From: Solibacteraceae bacterium
GTDB lineage: Bacteria; Acidobacteriota; Terriglobia; Bryobacterales; Bryobacteraceae
Assembly (NCBI GenBank): GCA_026984795.1
Contig: JALSRK010000031.1
Span: 124,001-188,000 of the forward strand
Direction: 5' to 3'
Length of the DNA: 64,000 nt
Part shown: in pieces, positions 34,979-44,285 of the stretch
How the letters are laid out: the number at the start of each line of letters is the position of its first letter
Numbering within the stretch: the first letter of the stretch is position 1
Notes under the pieces: model-generated
The model's input: the letters and a program-made list of their open reading frames with translations, nothing else
The model's database searches: none
What the model was told of the DNA's origin: nothing
Position numbers and translations under genes: made by a program

Positions 34979-35704
34979 TCAGCCTGTCTGGGCTCCGGAG
35001 AAAAAGCGACGCTGGTTCACCGTCCACTGGTGTTTCCGGGCGACTTCGGCCACGGGACCCTCGCCGACGATCCGGCCTTCTTCGAAAAAGACAGCCCGCC
35101 CGGCGAGCGCCAGGGCGAACTCCACGTCGTGAGTGACCAGGAACTTCGCCTGCGGCAACCCCTGGAGCAGTGACAGCAGCGCCTCCCGTCCCGGCGGGTC
35201 GAGAAACGTCGTGGGCTCGTCCAGAATCAGGATCTCGGGCTCCATCGCCAGGACGCCGGCCAGGGCCACCCGGCGCTTCTCCCCGGCGCTCAGGTGATAA
35301 GGAGCTTTCTCCGCCGCCCCGGCCATCCCCACTTGCTCCAGCGCCCGCCTGGCCCGCCGTTTCGCCTCGGCCTCCGGAAGCCCCAGATTCAGGGGGCCGA
35401 AAGCGGCGTCCTCGAGCACCGACGGCATGAAGAGCTGCACGTCCGCATCCTGGAACACGATGCCGACGCGGGACCGGATCGTCTTCAAATGCTCTTTCTC
35501 CACTGGAAGTCCACAGATGCGGATCTCGCCCTCTCCCCGCAACAGCCCGACCAGGTGCAGAACGAACGTCGTCTTGCCGGAGCCGTTGGGCCCGAACAGC
35601 GCCACGGTCTCCCGCCCTTCCAAGCGGAAGTCGACCCCCCGGAGCGCTTCGGTACCGTCGGGATAACGGAACCGCAGGTTGTGGACTTCGATCAGAGCGG
35701 CCAT
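34979..35704 (-). CDS. nikO: nickel/cobalt ECF-type ABC transporter ATPase
   Basis: 241 residues, CbiO/NikO family. Walker A GPNGSGKTT (about residues 38-46), Q-loop GIVFQDADVQLF, signature LSAGEKRRVALAG, Walker B ILILDEPTTFLD and the H-loop VTHDVEFAL. It powers uptake together with NikM and NikQ encoded just upstream. The ATG at 35704 overlaps the nikQ end by 13 bases. The divergent nikR and a candidate NikR site argue for nickel as the metal. Confidence 0.92.
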   Translation of the reverse strand: MAALIEVHNLRFRYPDGTEALRGVDFRLEGRETVALFGPNGSGKTTFVLHLVGLLRGEGEIRICGLPVEKEHLKTIRSRVGIVFQDADVQLFMPSVLEDAAFGPLNLGLPEAEAKRRARRALEQVGMAGAAEKAPYHLSAGEKRRVALAGVLAMEPEILILDEPTTFLDPPGREALLSLLQGLPQAKFLVTHDVEFALALAGRAVFFEEGRIVGEGPVAEVARKHQWTVNQRRFFSGAQTG

Positions 35705-36438
35705 GGGAACTCCATCCGGTGGGCCAGGCGGATCGCCACCGCCACCAAAGCCGCCGCTGCGGGCAACCACCATCCCGTCGCACTCCCCGCCGGCGGCGCC
35801 AGAGAACGAATGCGGCCGTCGAAACCCCGCGCCAGCATCGCCTGATGGATCGCCGCGGCCCGCTCATACGACCGGCCGAACAAGACGGCCAGGGCTCCGG
35901 CAGCGGCCCGAAACCGGGCCCGCCATCCCGCAGAGCGCCGGCGCGCCAATTCCCCGCGGCACCGGGCGGCTTGCCGCATGTGCTGGGCTTGCTCCGAAAT
36001 CACAAAAAGATACCGGTAGAGGAACTGGACCACGACGATGACCATCCGGGGCGCCCCCAGCCGCTCCGCCGCCCGAAGCAATCGGGGGAGCGGGGTCGTC
36101 GCCACCAGCAGCAGCACCGCCAGGGCCGAAACATAGCTCTTGACCACCACCGCCATTGCCCGGTCGGTATCGCCGGCCACGGCGCTCATCACCGCGAACA
36201 CCCCGGAAAACGGCAGTACTACGGCTGCCCGCGCTATCACGGGGACCACGGGCAGCTTCGCCAGGCTGATGCCGGCAAGCACCAGCAAGAGATAGCCGCC
36301 AAACTGCGGGACTTCGATCCGGGGAGCCGTGGCCACGCAGACCAGGAACGCCAGGGCGCCCAGGAGTTTCCCTCTCGGCTCGGCCCGGTGAACCGGGCTC
36401 GTTCGTCGGCTCCATTCATCCAGAACGACGTGGTGCAC
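35692..36438 (-). CDS. nikQ: nickel/cobalt transporter transmembrane protein
   Basis: 248 residues from a GTG at 36438, which shares a base with the nikM stop and has a perfect AGGAGG ribosome site. Five or six hydrophobic segments. The CbiQ/NikQ family is shown by the N-terminal DEWSRRTSPVH, the long cytoplasmic helix with RAAERLGAPRMVIVVVQFLYRYLF, and the coupling motif FGRSYERAAAIHQAMLARGFDG. It connects the NikO ATPase to the NikM substrate-binding component. Confidence 0.9.
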   Translation of the reverse strand: MHHVVLDEWSRRTSPVHRAEPRGKLLGALAFLVCVATAPRIEVPQFGGYLLLVLAGISLAKLPVVPVIARAAVVLPFSGVFAVMSAVAGDTDRAMAVVVKSYVSALAVLLLVATTPLPRLLRAAERLGAPRMVIVVVQFLYRYLFVISEQAQHMRQAARCRGELARRRSAGWRARFRAAAGALAVLFGRSYERAAAIHQAMLARGFDGRIRSLAPPAGSATGWWLPAAAALVAVAIRLAHRMEFPWPL

Positions 36439-37346
36439 TAAACCCTCCTGCGGCGGCCAATCACCCGCGCGAGCGCCCAGCCGAGGGCCCCGGCCAGCGC
36501 CAGCCCTACCAGCCCCGCCCCGGCCTTCGCCGCCCAGGACCCCGAAAAGAACGCCACCTCGTAACCGGCCAACGGCGTTTCCATCAGCGCCCGCGCCCGC
36601 TCGTTGATTCCGGCTCTCACGGCCAGTTTCTCCAGCCCGTCCGGAGCGGCGGAGGCGAACAGCACGCCCACCGTTACCAGGACCACCGAAGCCAGCGCCA
36701 GCAGTCCCATGGCCGGGCGGGCCTGCCCGGGGCGTGTCTCGACCCAAGACGGATTGATCCTCTCCAGCGCTTCGAGCACGGCGACGGTGATCGTACCCTC
36801 TATGAGGGCCGACACGGCGAACACCAGCAAGGACGCACCCAACGCCGCCCCGGGAATCCGGATTCCGGACAGCAACAGCTCCGTGATCGCCAAGGTTGCG
36901 GCGACGAAGACCGACAAGGCCCCGCCCAGAAAAACCGCCGCCCGCCGGAGCCTGCCGGCGCCCCAGTACCGGTAAGGCAGGTAGCCGGCAAGCACGCCGC
37001 ACACCGCCATGTTGAAAACGTTGGCTCCGAGGGCAAGCAGGCCCCCGTCTTGAAACACCAGCGCTTGCAGCGACAGCACGGCCGTCATCACCACCACCGC
37101 GGCCGCCGGCCCAACGGTGAAGGCTAGCAATGCCGCCCCCAACAAATGGCTGCTTGTGCCGGGCGCCACCGGGAAGTTGATCATCTGGGCGGCAAAGACG
37201 AACGCGCCCATCAGCCCGAGCAGAGGCGCTTTGGATTCGTCGGTCCCGGCTTGCGCCCGCCGGCCGCACCAGCCCACCACCGGTACGGACACGACATCGA
37301 GTGACAGCCACAGCGGCGTCGTGAGGAAGCCGTCCGGGATATGCAT
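36438..37346 (-). CDS. nikM: nickel/cobalt transporter substrate-specificity component, NikM-NikN fusion
   Basis: 302 residues. Starts MHIPDGF, where the N-terminal amine and His2 bind the metal in CbiM/NikM proteins, with further conserved [17 protein letters not shown]. About six membrane segments to residue 205, then a second part with the PDGLEKLA motif and a last membrane helix (about 275-292), which is the CbiN/NikN-type module fused at the C-terminus. First gene of nikM-nikQ-nikO, divergent from nikR. Confidence 0.92.
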   Translation of the reverse strand: MHIPDGFLTTPLWLSLDVVSVPVVGWCGRRAQAGTDESKAPLLGLMGAFVFAAQMINFPVAPGTSSHLLGAALLAFTVGPAAAVVVMTAVLSLQALVFQDGGLLALGANVFNMAVCGVLAGYLPYRYWGAGRLRRAAVFLGGALSVFVAATLAITELLLSGIRIPGAALGASLLVFAVSALIEGTITVAVLEALERINPSWVETRPGQARPAMGLLALASVVLVTVGVLFASAAPDGLEKLAVRAGINERARALMETPLAGYEVAFFSGSWAAKAGAGLVGLALAGALGWALARVIGRRRRV

Positions 37347-37362
37347 GAGATTCGGTTACACC

Positions 37363-37390
37363 GTAGCACGGAATTCGGGATTCGTGCCAC
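37363..37390. promoter_or_regulatory. candidate NikR operator
   Basis: A 28-bp dyad GTAGCACG-N12-CGTGCCAC (arms 37363-37370 and 37383-37390, one mismatch). The total length equals that of the known E. coli NikR site (GTATGA-N16-TCATAC), and the outer GT...AC is shared. It lies between the divergent nikM and nikR starts, 17 bases upstream of the nikM start codon, where a bound repressor would block nikM transcription. Confidence 0.6.
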
Positions 37391-37452
37391 CAGGACCGAC
37401 TGTACCGGGGCTGCTTGCCCCGAGCGTCCCGGCTCCGGTAGCCTGCAATCAA

Positions 37453-37869
37453 ATGGGACAGTTGAGCCGCATTGGCGTCGCCATCGACTCCGACCTGTTG
37501 GAGAAGTTTGACGCCTTGATCCAAAAGAGGGGCTACCCAACGCGATCGGAGGCTTTCCGCGACCTCATCCGCCACGAACTGGTCGAGCAGGCCTGGGCAT
37601 CGAGCGACCGCCAGGTGGTGGGGACGGTCACGCTCGTCTACGACCACCACGTCCGCCAGCTCAGTGACAAACTGATCGATCTGCAGCACCAGCACCACCG
37701 CCGGATTCTCTCGACCCTGCATGTTCATCTCGACCAGAATCACTGTCTCGAAGTGCTGGTGGTCAAGGGGAAAGCCTCGCAGGTGAGAGGCATCGCCGAC
37801 GCCCTCATCAGCACCAAGGGCGTCAAGCACGGCCGGCTCACTCTTACCGCTACAGGTACGGAACTGTGA
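37453..37869 (+). CDS. nikR: nickel-responsive transcriptional regulator
   Basis: 138 residues. N-terminal ribbon-helix-helix ([32 protein letters not shown]), then an ACT-like nickel-binding domain. The high-affinity Ni ligands of NikR (His76, His87, His89, Cys95 in E. coli) are present with identical spacing as His79, His90, His92 and Cys98. With nickel it should repress the divergent nikMQO genes. The frame extends upstream to 37117, but the ATG at 37453 gives the family start. Its stop overlaps the acpS start. Confidence 0.95.
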   Translation: MGQLSRIGVAIDSDLLEKFDALIQKRGYPTRSEAFRDLIRHELVEQAWASSDRQVVGTVTLVYDHHVRQLSDKLIDLQHQHHRRILSTLHVHLDQNHCLEVLVVKGKASQVRGIADALISTKGVKHGRLTLTATGTEL

Positions 37870-38243
37870 TCGTCGGCTCCGGCGTCGATCTCTGCGAAGT
37901 GGAACGCATCCGGAGGGTGGCGGCGCGGTTCGGACGGCGGTTCCTCGAGCGCATTTTCACTCCGCAGGAGATCGCCTACGCCGAGCGGAAGGCGTCGAAG
38001 TTCGAACGCTACGCCGCCCGCTTCGCCGCCAAGGAGGCCGCGATGAAGGCCATCGGCACCGGCTGGCGGAAGGGCGTCCGTTGGAAAGACTTCGAGGTAG
38101 TGAATCTGCCCACGGGCAAGCCGACGCTCGTCTTCCACGGCAAGGCCGCCGAATTCGCCGCCAGGCTCGGCGTGCGCAACGTCGCCCTCTCCATTACCCA
38201 CACAAGAGAGACGGCCCTGGCCCACGTAATCCTCGAGAACTGA
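37866..38243 (+). CDS. acpS: holo-[acyl-carrier-protein] synthase
   Basis: 125 residues from GTG, overlapping the nikR stop (GTGA). Transfers 4'-phosphopantetheine from CoA to ACP. Motifs: [14 protein letters not shown] with the metal Asp near residue 8, [10 protein letters not shown], and [15 protein letters not shown] with the metal Glu. C-terminal [14 protein letters not shown] is typical. Coupling to nikR appears incidental. Confidence 0.95.
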   Translation: MIVGSGVDLCEVERIRRVAARFGRRFLERIFTPQEIAYAERKASKFERYAARFAAKEAAMKAIGTGWRKGVRWKDFEVVNLPTGKPTLVFHGKAAEFAARLGVRNVALSITHTRETALAHVILEN

Positions 38244-38300
38244 GGCCCCGCTTCGTGTACGATCAAGACGTAACGTACACCCCTCTCAGAGGAGGCCGTC

Positions 38301-39236
38301 ATGACGGGAATCACACGCCGGGGACTGGGACTCTCCGCCCTGGCCGGAAGCGCGCTGGCGGCGGCTTCGAAACCGCTGCCTCGCCGGAAATTGGGAAGGA
38401 CCGGACTCGAGGTGAGCATCCTGGGTATCGGCACCGGCTCGCTTGGCCGGCCCGGAGTTTCGGAAGAAGAGGTGGCCCGCGTGCTCGATACGGCCCTCGA
38501 GGCCGGGATCGACTACATCGACACCGCGCCCATTTACGGGATGGCGGAACGCCGCCTGGGCGAGGCGCTGCAGGGGCGGCGGGAGAAGTTCGTTCTCGTC
38601 ACCAAGAGCGAGGCGACTTCGGCGCGAGACGCGAACTGGTACGTCCGCGAAAGCCTCATGAAGCTCAAGACCGACTACCTGGACGTGGTTCACATCCACA
38701 ACGTCGGCCTCACTGACCGGTATCCCAGCATCGATTCCCTGCTGGGGCCCAGCGGCGCCTTGTCGGCGCTCATCAAGCTCAGGGAAAAGGGCGTCGTGCG
38801 GCACATCGGCATGACGACGCACCTCAGGCCCCGCCGGGCCTATCCGGTGATCGCCACCGGGGAGATCGAGGTCGTCATGTGCGCGGCGAACTTCGTGGAC
38901 CGCCATACCTACAACTTCGAGGGGACGGTTTTCGAAGAGGCCCGCAAACGCGGTCTGGGCATCGTGGCGATGAAGATCCTCGGCGGCCGCCGGGGTGGCG
39001 GCGCCCGGCTGTCGGCGCCGGAACATTACGAAGATGCGGTGCGCTACGCCCTGAGCATTCCGGGCCTCTCGGTGGCGATCATGGGGGTCAAGAGCGCCGC
39101 CGAGTTGCGGCAGGCCGTGGAGACGGTGAAACGCTACCGGCCGTTCTCCCCCGAAGAGCTCACGCGCCTCGAAGAAAAAGGCAAACGGATGGCGGCGCAA
39201 TGGGGCGAGCTACGGGGCCCTGTCGCGGGGGACTGA
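38301..39236 (+). CDS. aldo/keto reductase with Tat-like leader
   Basis: 311 residues. The start MTGITRRGLGLSALAGSALA resembles a Tat signal; the mature enzyme is an NADPH-dependent aldo/keto reductase barrel. Catalytic set: GIDYIDTAPIYGMAE with Asp and Tyr, LVTKSE with Lys, and VVHIHNVG with His. Shorter than the usual AKR because the C-terminal loop is reduced. The AGAGGAGG ribosome site before the ATG is strong. Substrate unknown. Confidence 0.87.
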   Translation: MTGITRRGLGLSALAGSALAAASKPLPRRKLGRTGLEVSILGIGTGSLGRPGVSEEEVARVLDTALEAGIDYIDTAPIYGMAERRLGEALQGRREKFVLVTKSEATSARDANWYVRESLMKLKTDYLDVVHIHNVGLTDRYPSIDSLLGPSGALSALIKLREKGVVRHIGMTTHLRPRRAYPVIATGEIEVVMCAANFVDRHTYNFEGTVFEEARKRGLGIVAMKILGGRRGGGARLSAPEHYEDAVRYALSIPGLSVAIMGVKSAAELRQAVETVKRYRPFSPEELTRLEEKGKRMAAQWGELRGPVAGD

Positions 39237-39242
39237 CCGGCC

Positions 39243-39929
39243 TCAAGTTGCGGGCGATTCCTGCCGGCGGGCCGCCTTTTCATTCCCGGTGCGCCCGGGC
39301 GCCGGCGGATCTGCCGCCGCCGCCGGCTGGAGAGACTCCTCCGCCTCCAGCCGGCGCGTCTCCTGCCACGTGTAGATCATCCGGTGAATCACCGTCAGGT
39401 TGCCGAGTACGGCGATCACCCACAGCACGGGAGCCATGCGGTCGAAGAGCGCACCGATGATCAACAGCACGATCCGCTCCGGCCGCTCCATGAAACCCAC
39501 CTTGCACTTGGGGATCACGTTCTCGGCCCGGGCGCGCGAGTAGCTGATCATCACCGTGGCGACCATCGCCATCGCCGTCAGCACGATGTAGAAGAACCGG
39601 TTGATCGAAGCGTAATAGACGAGGAGCCCGATCAGCAGGAACAGGTCGGAATAGCGGTCCATCACCGAGTCGAAGAAGCCGCCGAAGCGGGTGACGCGGC
39701 CCGTGGTGCGTGCGACGCGTCCATCCACCAGATCGAAAACCGCCGCGCAGACGATCACCACTCCGGCGACGCGGAAGTTCCCCGTGGCCAGGATGGCCGC
39801 GGCGGCCACATTGATGAGGACGCCGATGAAGGTGAGCGTATTCGGATTGATGCGCGCGACCGCCAGGGCGCGGACGATGATTACGACGATCTTGTCCGCC
39901 GCCGCGCCGATCGCATGGGTGAAGCTCAT
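39243..39929 (-). CDS. CDP-alcohol phosphatidyltransferase family membrane enzyme
   Basis: 228 residues with about six membrane helices. The diagnostic D-x2-D-G-x2-A-R-x8-G-x3-D-x3-D motif is complete (DLVDGRVARTTG and GGFFDSVMDRYSD, about residues 66-95). Such enzymes displace CMP from CDP-diacylglycerol or CDP-alcohols to make phosphatidylglycerol-phosphate, phosphatidylinositol-phosphate or similar lipids. Which alcohol is used is uncertain; the N-terminal INPNTLTFIGVL is shared by PgsA and PIP-synthase types. The C-terminal 30 residues are a polar cytoplasmic tail. Confidence 0.88.
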   Translation of the reverse strand: MSFTHAIGAAADKIVVIIVRALAVARINPNTLTFIGVLINVAAAAILATGNFRVAGVVIVCAAVFDLVDGRVARTTGRVTRFGGFFDSVMDRYSDLFLLIGLLVYYASINRFFYIVLTAMAMVATVMISYSRARAENVIPKCKVGFMERPERIVLLIIGALFDRMAPVLWVIAVLGNLTVIHRMIYTWQETRRLEAEESLQPAAAADPPAPGRTGNEKAARRQESPAT

Positions 39930-40032
39930 CGGAATTGTCCTCGAATCCTGGCGTCCCGGCGGGCGGACCGCTACCGCCTCTGCCCGTGACGCGGCTGACG
40001 AAGGCTATGCCACTCGTTTCCAGCCTTTCAAC

Positions 40033-40500
40033 CTAGCCCCGTTCGTGGATCGTGGTCAACTCGATGATCTCCATTTCCCGCAATCCGCCCGGGCTCCGGA
40101 CTTTCACTACGTCGCCCACTTCCTTTCCCAGAAGCGCCCGGCCGATCGGGGATGTCGTGGAGATCTTGCCGTTGGCCACGTCGGCTTCTTCGCTGGTGAC
40201 GAGCTCGTAGGTGATCTCCTCGTCCCGGTCCATATCGAGGACGACAACCCTGGACCCCAGACCGACACGGTCAGCAGGGATCCGGGAAAGATCGACCATG
40301 GAAAGATCCCGAAGCCGCTTGTTCAGTTGGGCGAGCCGCGCCTCCACCAGCCGCTGGCGCTCCTTGGCGGCGTGATACTCCGCATTCTCGCTCAAGTCCC
40401 CGTGGGCGCGGGCCCGCCGGATCTCGCGCGGCAGCTCGGTGCGCAGCTCGTATTCGAGCGCGGCGATCTCGTCCTTCAGTTTCTTGAGCAGATCTTGCAT
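40033..40500 (-). CDS. greA: transcription elongation factor GreA
   Basis: 155 residues. N-terminal coiled coil with the catalytic acidic tip GDLSENAEYHAAKERQ (about residues 34-49), which enters the RNA polymerase secondary channel to stimulate cleavage of stalled transcripts, and a C-terminal FKBP-like domain ending in TSPIGRALLGKEVGDVV and a PGG loop. Slightly shorter than E. coli GreA. Single gene between the lipid enzyme and the subtilase. Confidence 0.94.
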   Translation of the reverse strand: MQDLLKKLKDEIAALEYELRTELPREIRRARAHGDLSENAEYHAAKERQRLVEARLAQLNKRLRDLSMVDLSRIPADRVGLGSRVVVLDMDRDEEITYELVTSEEADVANGKISTTSPIGRALLGKEVGDVVKVRSPGGLREMEIIELTTIHERG

Positions 40501-40565
40501 GCGGGCCCAGAGGCGTCCCTCAGTCCGCTATTATAGTGGACTGCGCCTGCGCCGCGCCGCGGTCG

Positions 40566-43500
40566 TCACTCCCCGACGTACAGCAGAACCGGTTTCGTCT
40601 CGATGCCGCCGATCGTCAGGACGACCTCGTAGAGGTCCGGGCTGAGTCCCTCCGGAACCACGACGTTCACCTGATAGAGGCCCACGTTGCCCGGAGCGAG
40701 CCCGCTGAACTGCACCGCCGCGTCCCATCCGCCGATCGTCACCGTTGGCATCTCCGTCGTCTCCGACAACGGGCTTGCCGGGCTGATCTCACCGCTCGGC
40801 GGCGTGTTCGTTACCGGCCCGAGGCCGTTGGCGAACAACTGAACGACGTGCCCGCGCTGCACCGGGTTCGTGGAGCTGACGATCTTGAAGCTCTCGTCGA
40901 GCGCGGCCACCACCTGCCGGCCGGTGCCGCCCAGATCGGGGATCTCGAAGAAGGCCGGGGAGTAGTTGTTCAGAGGCAGCGTGTAGAGGGCGCTCTCGGT
41001 AAGAGGCCCGGTGCTCACCTTCACCAGCACCGAAGTGCGCCCCTGCACCTCCCACGGAATCTGGACATTGATCTGATTGTCGCTGACGAAGTGCAGGCGG
41101 CCCGGGTAACTGCCCTGGCCGTCCACCCGGTCGAAGCTGACGCTCACCCCCGCCAGCGACAGCGGCAGGTACGGGGTACTGAATACCCGGAGCGCGTCGC
41201 TGAGGTTGGCGCCGAAGATCGAGACGTAGGAGCCCGGCGCCAGGCCGTTGCCGATGCTGCCGTCGGCGGCGTTCACGATGCCGTTCGTATTGATCGCCGG
41301 GCGCAGTTTGGCGCGGCCCCGGAAAAAGATGCGTGTTTCGGGCTGGCCATCGATTTCAGCGGTGAACTCCTGCTCGCCCGGTGTCGGGCCGATGGTTGCC
41401 GTGGCCGCGGCGATGCCCAGGGCGTCCGTGTTACCCGTCGCTTCTTCGATCGCTCCGCCCCCGATGGTAGCCCGGAACAGCACCGGTACGTCCGGCACCG
41501 GCGCGCCGAAGCGGTCCACGATCTTCAGGTTCAGGTTGAAGCTGCGGCCATCGACCCATTCGTTCACGTTGCCCACGAAGTCCACCCCGCTCAGCGGGAT
41601 CAGGTTGTGCGGCACGCCGTCGCTTTTCAGGTAGAGGAACGGCACGCGCAGCGGCACGGGCCCGCCGGTGACCACCACGTCGCCCTCATAACGGCCTGGC
41701 GGAGGAACCTCGGTCAAAGTCACGTTAACCTGCGCGGAGGCGCCCGGGGCGAGGTTGAACGCCGTTTGACTCAGCGCCAGCCGGGGATCCGCCGGCTCAA
41801 CAGTGAGGGTCAAGGCCACCGGGTCGTTCCCATGATTCGTGATCGTCAGGGCCTGGACCGGCAGGCTGTCCGTGACGACGCCGAGCGAGATGGTCGCCGG
41901 CGTCACGGTGACGGCGGTCTTCGCCGCGTTCTCGGCGTTCAGGCGTCCGGCGCCGGCGGCGGTCACGCTTACCGGCACCTGGGTCCCGTTCTCGTCGAAG
42001 TCAGCCAGTTGCGAGCGTGGCGTGGCCGTGTTCACCACCGCGGACTTCAACTGCCCCGGTGTGAAGTCCGGGTGCTGCTGCAAGACCAGCGCCGCCGTCC
42101 CGGCGACCATCGGAGTCGAGAAACTGGTGCCCTGGGCGGCCGTGTAGCGGCTCGGGTCCCACATATCGCTGTTGGGATCGTAATCTTGGGTCGCCATGTA
42201 GAGATCCGTCCCCACGGCGACCACCTCCGGCTTCACCAGGCTGCCGCCGATCGACGGGCCCCGCGAGCTGAAATAGGCCATGTCATCGGCGAAAGCGTCG
42301 CGGGGCTCGAGCGCAGGATCGAGGGCGGCCTGCCGGCCCGGATGTCCGGCGAGGAAGTTGCGGAGGTTCGCTCCGTCGGTCTTGCCGATCATCACCGCCG
42401 GGATGCCGGTGTCGGTCAACCCGGTCATGGGAAAGATGACGTCGGAGTCGGTGCGGACGACGATCACCCCGACGGCGCCGCCCTTCTGGATATTGTTCAC
42501 TTTGGTGGCGAAGGCGCAGTCGCCGCGGTCCACGATGGCGATGGCCCCGGTGAGGGTGCCGGCTCCCACCGGACTGCAGGCCTTGGCGTTCACCGGCGGC
42601 TCGGTCTGGGCGACATCCTTGAGCGGGGCTGTCACCGGGCCCGGCGGCCGGGCGCCGTCGCCGAACAAAGCGGGAATCGACTGCAGATTCGCCGGCACGC
42701 CCCCACCCGTGACTCTTACGGAATTGAAGAAGATGTGAGAATTCGTCGTGGCGCCGACGGTGATGGCTGACGGCGCCGTGCCAGGCGTGTTGATCGAATT
42801 GAGCGCCGGGAACTTCGCCCCGGCTCCGCTCATATTCCCGTCGTTGCCCGCCGGGACGACGACAGCCACTCCCGAAGCGATGGCGTTCTCGACCGCTTCC
42901 GTGCGCAGGTCGCAAGCTTCCTGGCCGGGCTTGTTGCAAACGCCGCCGCGGTCGCCCGGCGCCCACTCGGCTCCTCGCCCGACCGGCAGGACGACGATGT
43001 CCATGCCGTCGAGCACCGCGTCTTCCAGCGCCTGAGCGATGACGTCGTCGAACGTCACATCGTTGACGCCCGGCGAGCCGAAGATTTTGTAGTTGCCCAG
43101 GAAAGCTTTCGGGGCCACGCCGGAGACGGTGGCCGCCGGTCCGGTGGTCCTCACGCCGGCCGCCACCATGGCCACGGCCGTGCCGTGCCCGACGCGATCT
43201 CTGGGGCTCGTATCGTCGGGACGGGACAGGTCCGGCCGGTCCGCCCAGACCAGCATGTCTACGTAGCTGCGGGCCACGATGATCTTGTTGTTCGTGTAAT
43301 CCGTCTCGCCTTTGGGGAAGCCGGGGGGCGGCTGGAGCGAGGAATCTTGAAAGGCGGGATGCGTATGGTCGATGCCCGTGTCGAGGATGCCGATCTTGAC
43401 GCCCGCGCCGGCATTGTCGAAGCCGCCGACCTCATTCCACGCCTGCTGGGCCCGGATGATCTCCACCGCCCGGTCCATGGCCAGTTTCACGGGCATCATC

Positions 43501-43826
43501 CGGACGACCCGGGCCACGCCGGGCAGCCGGGCGAGAGCCTCAGCCTCCTCGCGGCCGGCTCGGACGTAGACGGCGTTCAGGATCCATTGGTTGGCGCCGA
43601 GGACGGCCACATCCCGCTCGCGCAGCGTTTCGCGCAGGCGCTGCTGCTCGGCCCGGATCCGGGCGATCTCGCCGGCGACAGCCGCCCGTTTCTCGAATCC
43701 GGCCGCCTTGGCCGCTTTCTGGGCGGCGGGAGGATCTTCGAGCACCAGGGCCCAACGGTCGAATCGGCTCTCCGCCCGGACAGTGGAAGCGGCCAGCAAC
43801 AGGACCGCAATGAGACAACGGAACAT
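40566..43826 (-). CDS. large exported subtilisin-like serine protease with PA insert and TIGR03437-type C-terminus
   Basis: 1086 residues. A signal peptide (MFRCLIAVLLLAASTVRA) and a propeptide-like region come first. The S8 catalytic triad is Asp149 (ILDTGIDH), His214 (VGHGTAVAM) and Ser568 (GTSFSTPMVAGTA). The wide His-Ser spacing is due to a PA domain at about residues 400-490 (AIAIVDRGDCAFATK). Then an Ig/FixG-like region, a Big-1-like segment and, from about residue 850, the module INTNGIVNAADGS, PGSYVSIFGANLS, YSPAFFEI, ANGLGPVTN, typical of TIGR03437 proteins of Solibacter/Bryobacter. It is secreted and probably degrades proteins outside the cell. Confidence 0.93.
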   Translation of the reverse strand: MFRCLIAVLLLAASTVRAESRFDRWALVLEDPPAAQKAAKAAGFEKRAAVAGEIARIRAEQQRLRETLRERDVAVLGANQWILNAVYVRAGREEAEALARLPGVARVVRMMPVKLAMDRAVEIIRAQQAWNEVGGFDNAGAGVKIGILDTGIDHTHPAFQDSSLQPPPGFPKGETDYTNNKIIVARSYVDMLVWADRPDLSRPDDTSPRDRVGHGTAVAMVAAGVRTTGPAATVSGVAPKAFLGNYKIFGSPGVNDVTFDDVIAQALEDAVLDGMDIVVLPVGRGAEWAPGDRGGVCNKPGQEACDLRTEAVENAIASGVAVVVPAGNDGNMSGAGAKFPALNSINTPGTAPSAITVGATTNSHIFFNSVRVTGGGVPANLQSIPALFGDGARPPGPVTAPLKDVAQTEPPVNAKACSPVGAGTLTGAIAIVDRGDCAFATKVNNIQKGGAVGVIVVRTDSDVIFPMTGLTDTGIPAVMIGKTDGANLRNFLAGHPGRQAALDPALEPRDAFADDMAYFSSRGPSIGGSLVKPEVVAVGTDLYMATQDYDPNSDMWDPSRYTAAQGTSFSTPMVAGTAALVLQQHPDFTPGQLKSAVVNTATPRSQLADFDENGTQVPVSVTAAGAGRLNAENAAKTAVTVTPATISLGVVTDSLPVQALTITNHGNDPVALTLTVEPADPRLALSQTAFNLAPGASAQVNVTLTEVPPPGRYEGDVVVTGGPVPLRVPFLYLKSDGVPHNLIPLSGVDFVGNVNEWVDGRSFNLNLKIVDRFGAPVPDVPVLFRATIGGGAIEEATGNTDALGIAAATATIGPTPGEQEFTAEIDGQPETRIFFRGRAKLRPAINTNGIVNAADGSIGNGLAPGSYVSIFGANLSDALRVFSTPYLPLSLAGVSVSFDRVDGQGSYPGRLHFVSDNQINVQIPWEVQGRTSVLVKVSTGPLTESALYTLPLNNYSPAFFEIPDLGGTGRQVVAALDESFKIVSSTNPVQRGHVVQLFANGLGPVTNTPPSGEISPASPLSETTEMPTVTIGGWDAAVQFSGLAPGNVGLYQVNVVVPEGLSPDLYEVVLTIGGIETKPVLLYVGE

Positions 43827-43952
43827 CGGTTCATCCTTTCTGAATCAGCGACGCGGCGCAATCTCTCGCAGTTACAAGAGGTTACGAGCCCGCTTCGCTC
43901 GACAGCCCGATGGCTGTTTTGCTAACCTGTAAACAAGAGGCATTTTAACTCC

Positions 43953-44201
43953 ATGGCACCTAAGCCCGCTTTCGCCCAAAACGCCCAAATCGAACATCCC
44001 AAGTTCGGACCTGGCACGGTACTTGCTTGCGACGATCATTACACAGTCATCAACTTCGACGATTACGGCGAGAAGAAGTTTATCTCTTCGATCGTGATTC
44101 CCAATCTGAAACGGCTCGACCGCAAGCCGCCGGAGAAGAAGACCCGCGCCCGCCGCACGCGCACGAAGGCCGCGAGAAAGACCGCCAAAGCGGCAAGCTG
44201 A
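43953..44201 (+). CDS. UvrD/PcrA-type Tudor-like domain with basic histone-like tail
   Basis: 82 residues. Residues 12-50 (IEHPKFGPGTVLACDDHYTVINFDDYGEKKF) closely follow the C-terminal Tudor-like domain of UvrD/PcrA helicases, which binds RNA polymerase. Residues 55-82 are a Lys/Arg/Ala tail (PEKKTRARRTRTKAARKTAK) like histone H1-type nucleoid proteins. The helicase itself is not here, so this is a stand-alone domain. A role at RNA polymerase or on DNA is inferred. Divergent from the subtilase. Confidence 0.75.
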   Translation: MAPKPAFAQNAQIEHPKFGPGTVLACDDHYTVINFDDYGEKKFISSIVIPNLKRLDRKPPEKKTRARRTRTKAARKTAKAAS

Positions 44202-44214
44202 CGCCCGCCGGCCT

Positions 44215-44272
44215 GGAGCCATGGTCGCCCCGGTCGCGCAGCGTCGATACGCCCTGAAACCGGGGAGGCTCC
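44215..44272. terminator. long imperfect dyad between convergent genes
   Basis: Nested arms GGAGCC (44215-44220) / GGCTCC (44267-44272) and CCCCGGT (44228-44234) / ACCGGGG (44259-44265) can fold into one bulged hairpin in the gap between the Tudor-domain gene and the YwiC-like gene, which converge here. There is no T-run. It may act as a bidirectional terminator. Confidence 0.35.
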
Positions 44273-44285
44273 GCCGCCACGAGCC

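Noticed and set aside
40536-42770. 744-codon plus-strand frame opposite the subtilase
   Set aside because: Shadow of the subtilase gene with His/Arg/Gly/Ala-rich low-information sequence.
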